Shown here: in pieces, positions 4,779 through 5,104 of the stretch
How the letters are laid out: each line of letters begins with the position of its first letter
Numbering within the stretch: the stretch's first letter is position 1
Assembly (NCBI GenBank): GCA_964419255.1
Contig: CAYQOU010000124.1
Coordinates: forward strand, 1 to 5,104
Direction of reading: 5' to 3'
Length of the DNA stretch: 5,104 bases
Origin: CAZPHU01 sp964419255
GTDB lineage: Bacteria > Fibrobacterota > Chitinivibrionia > Chitinivibrionales > CAYFVL01
Notes under the pieces: model-generated
Databases searched by the model: none
The model's input: only the letters and a program-made list of their open reading frames with translations
What the model was told of the DNA's origin: nothing
Made by a program: the position numbers and the translations under genes

Positions 4779-5104
4779 ATGTCCATTGGTCTCTTTTTCG
4801 CCCTGATCTGTTCTGCCTTTTTTGCACAGGCAGAGGTGTTTTTCACCGAAGATTTTGAATCGGGAGATTTTTCAGCCTGGAGCTCCACCAGCCGACTGGA
4901 TAACGCCACCGGAAAGGCGCAAATCATCGATGGCGCGGTTCCGCGGATGGGCGGAACAAAGATCGCACGCCTGACGGCCTACCGGGGAGCATCCCCGGCG
5001 AAAGTGGACCTGCGTCTTAATTTCAAGCCCGGCTACGATCAGGTTTACGCCCGCTGGTATGTGCATTATGCGCCTAATTTCGACCAGGGTGATCTGATGC
5101 ATGC
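4779..5104 (+). CDS. Secreted polysaccharide lyase-like beta-sandwich protein, 3' end missing
   Basis: The frame is open from the ATG at 4779 to the window end, giving 108 complete codons of an incomplete gene. Residues 1-18 (MSIGLFFALICSAFFAQA) look like a signal peptide with an AQA cleavage site before Glu19, so the product is probably exported. The hydrophobic core has no basic residue before it, which is unusual; an in-frame TTG at 4755 would add eight residues including an Arg, but with a poor ribosome binding site. The mature start, VFFTEDFESGDFSAWSS (20-36), followed by ARLTAY, KVDLRLNF and YDQVYARWYVHYAPNFDQGD (about 86-105), resembles the beta-sandwich proteins often annotated as polysaccharide lyase-like, heparin lyase-like or concanavalin-like, where an ED-FE-GD-W opening is common. 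The catalytic region, if any, lies beyond the window, so activity cannot be judged; it could be a non-catalytic carbohydrate-binding protein. It is in the same orientation as the DUF2914 gene, 90 bp downstream. Confidence 0.75.
   Translation, partial: MSIGLFFALICSAFFAQAEVFFTEDFESGDFSAWSSTSRLDNATGKAQIIDGAVPRMGGTKIARLTAYRGASPAKVDLRLNFKPGYDQVYARWYVHYAPNFDQGDLMH

Overview
The window looks like a bacterial chromosome of intermediate GC content, most plausibly a Desulfobacterota (former deltaproteobacterial) sulfate reducer or a relative. That placement is inference: it rests on the membrane-plus-DUF2914 protein, which starts with a FLGGFSWDNLTLRR-type segment, and on the abundance of TPR proteins and TPR-fused glycosyltransferases. 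No rRNA, tRNA or marker gene is present to confirm it.

Layout. Three genes lie on the minus strand in the left two thirds and two on the plus strand at the right. Reading the minus strand 5' to 3': an orphan TPR protein (3212-2214); a 362-bp gene-free stretch with several inverted repeats, including a candidate terminator; a stand-alone receiver-domain response regulator (1851-1480); and a family 2 glycosyltransferase with C-terminal TPRs (1473-79). The last two genes are 6 bp apart, and the downstream ribosome binding site overlaps the upstream stop codon, so they almost certainly form one translationally coupled unit. Past the glycosyltransferase, at the left edge, is a 14-bp tandem repeat.

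A 441-bp divergent intergenic region (3213-3653) separates the TPR gene from the plus-strand pair. It holds a four-tract G-quadruplex motif just ahead of the TPR gene's ribosome binding site, two small inverted repeats and a weak promoter candidate. The plus-strand pair is a polytopic membrane protein with a C-terminal DUF2914 domain (3654-4688) and, 90 bp further on, the start of a secreted protein resembling polysaccharide-lyase or concanavalin-like beta-sandwich proteins (4779 to the window end, incomplete).

How they may work together (inference): a glycosyltransferase, a secreted putative carbohydrate-active protein, a membrane DUF2914 protein and a receiver protein suggest a cell-surface or envelope glycan locus with signal input. 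The most unusual points are the receiver, which keeps the phospho-acceptor Asp and the Lys but lacks the usual acidic pair and Thr/Ser, and the G-quadruplex motif in the leader of the TPR gene. Nothing here amounts to a demonstrated new system, and no mobile element, CRISPR array or RNA gene was found.
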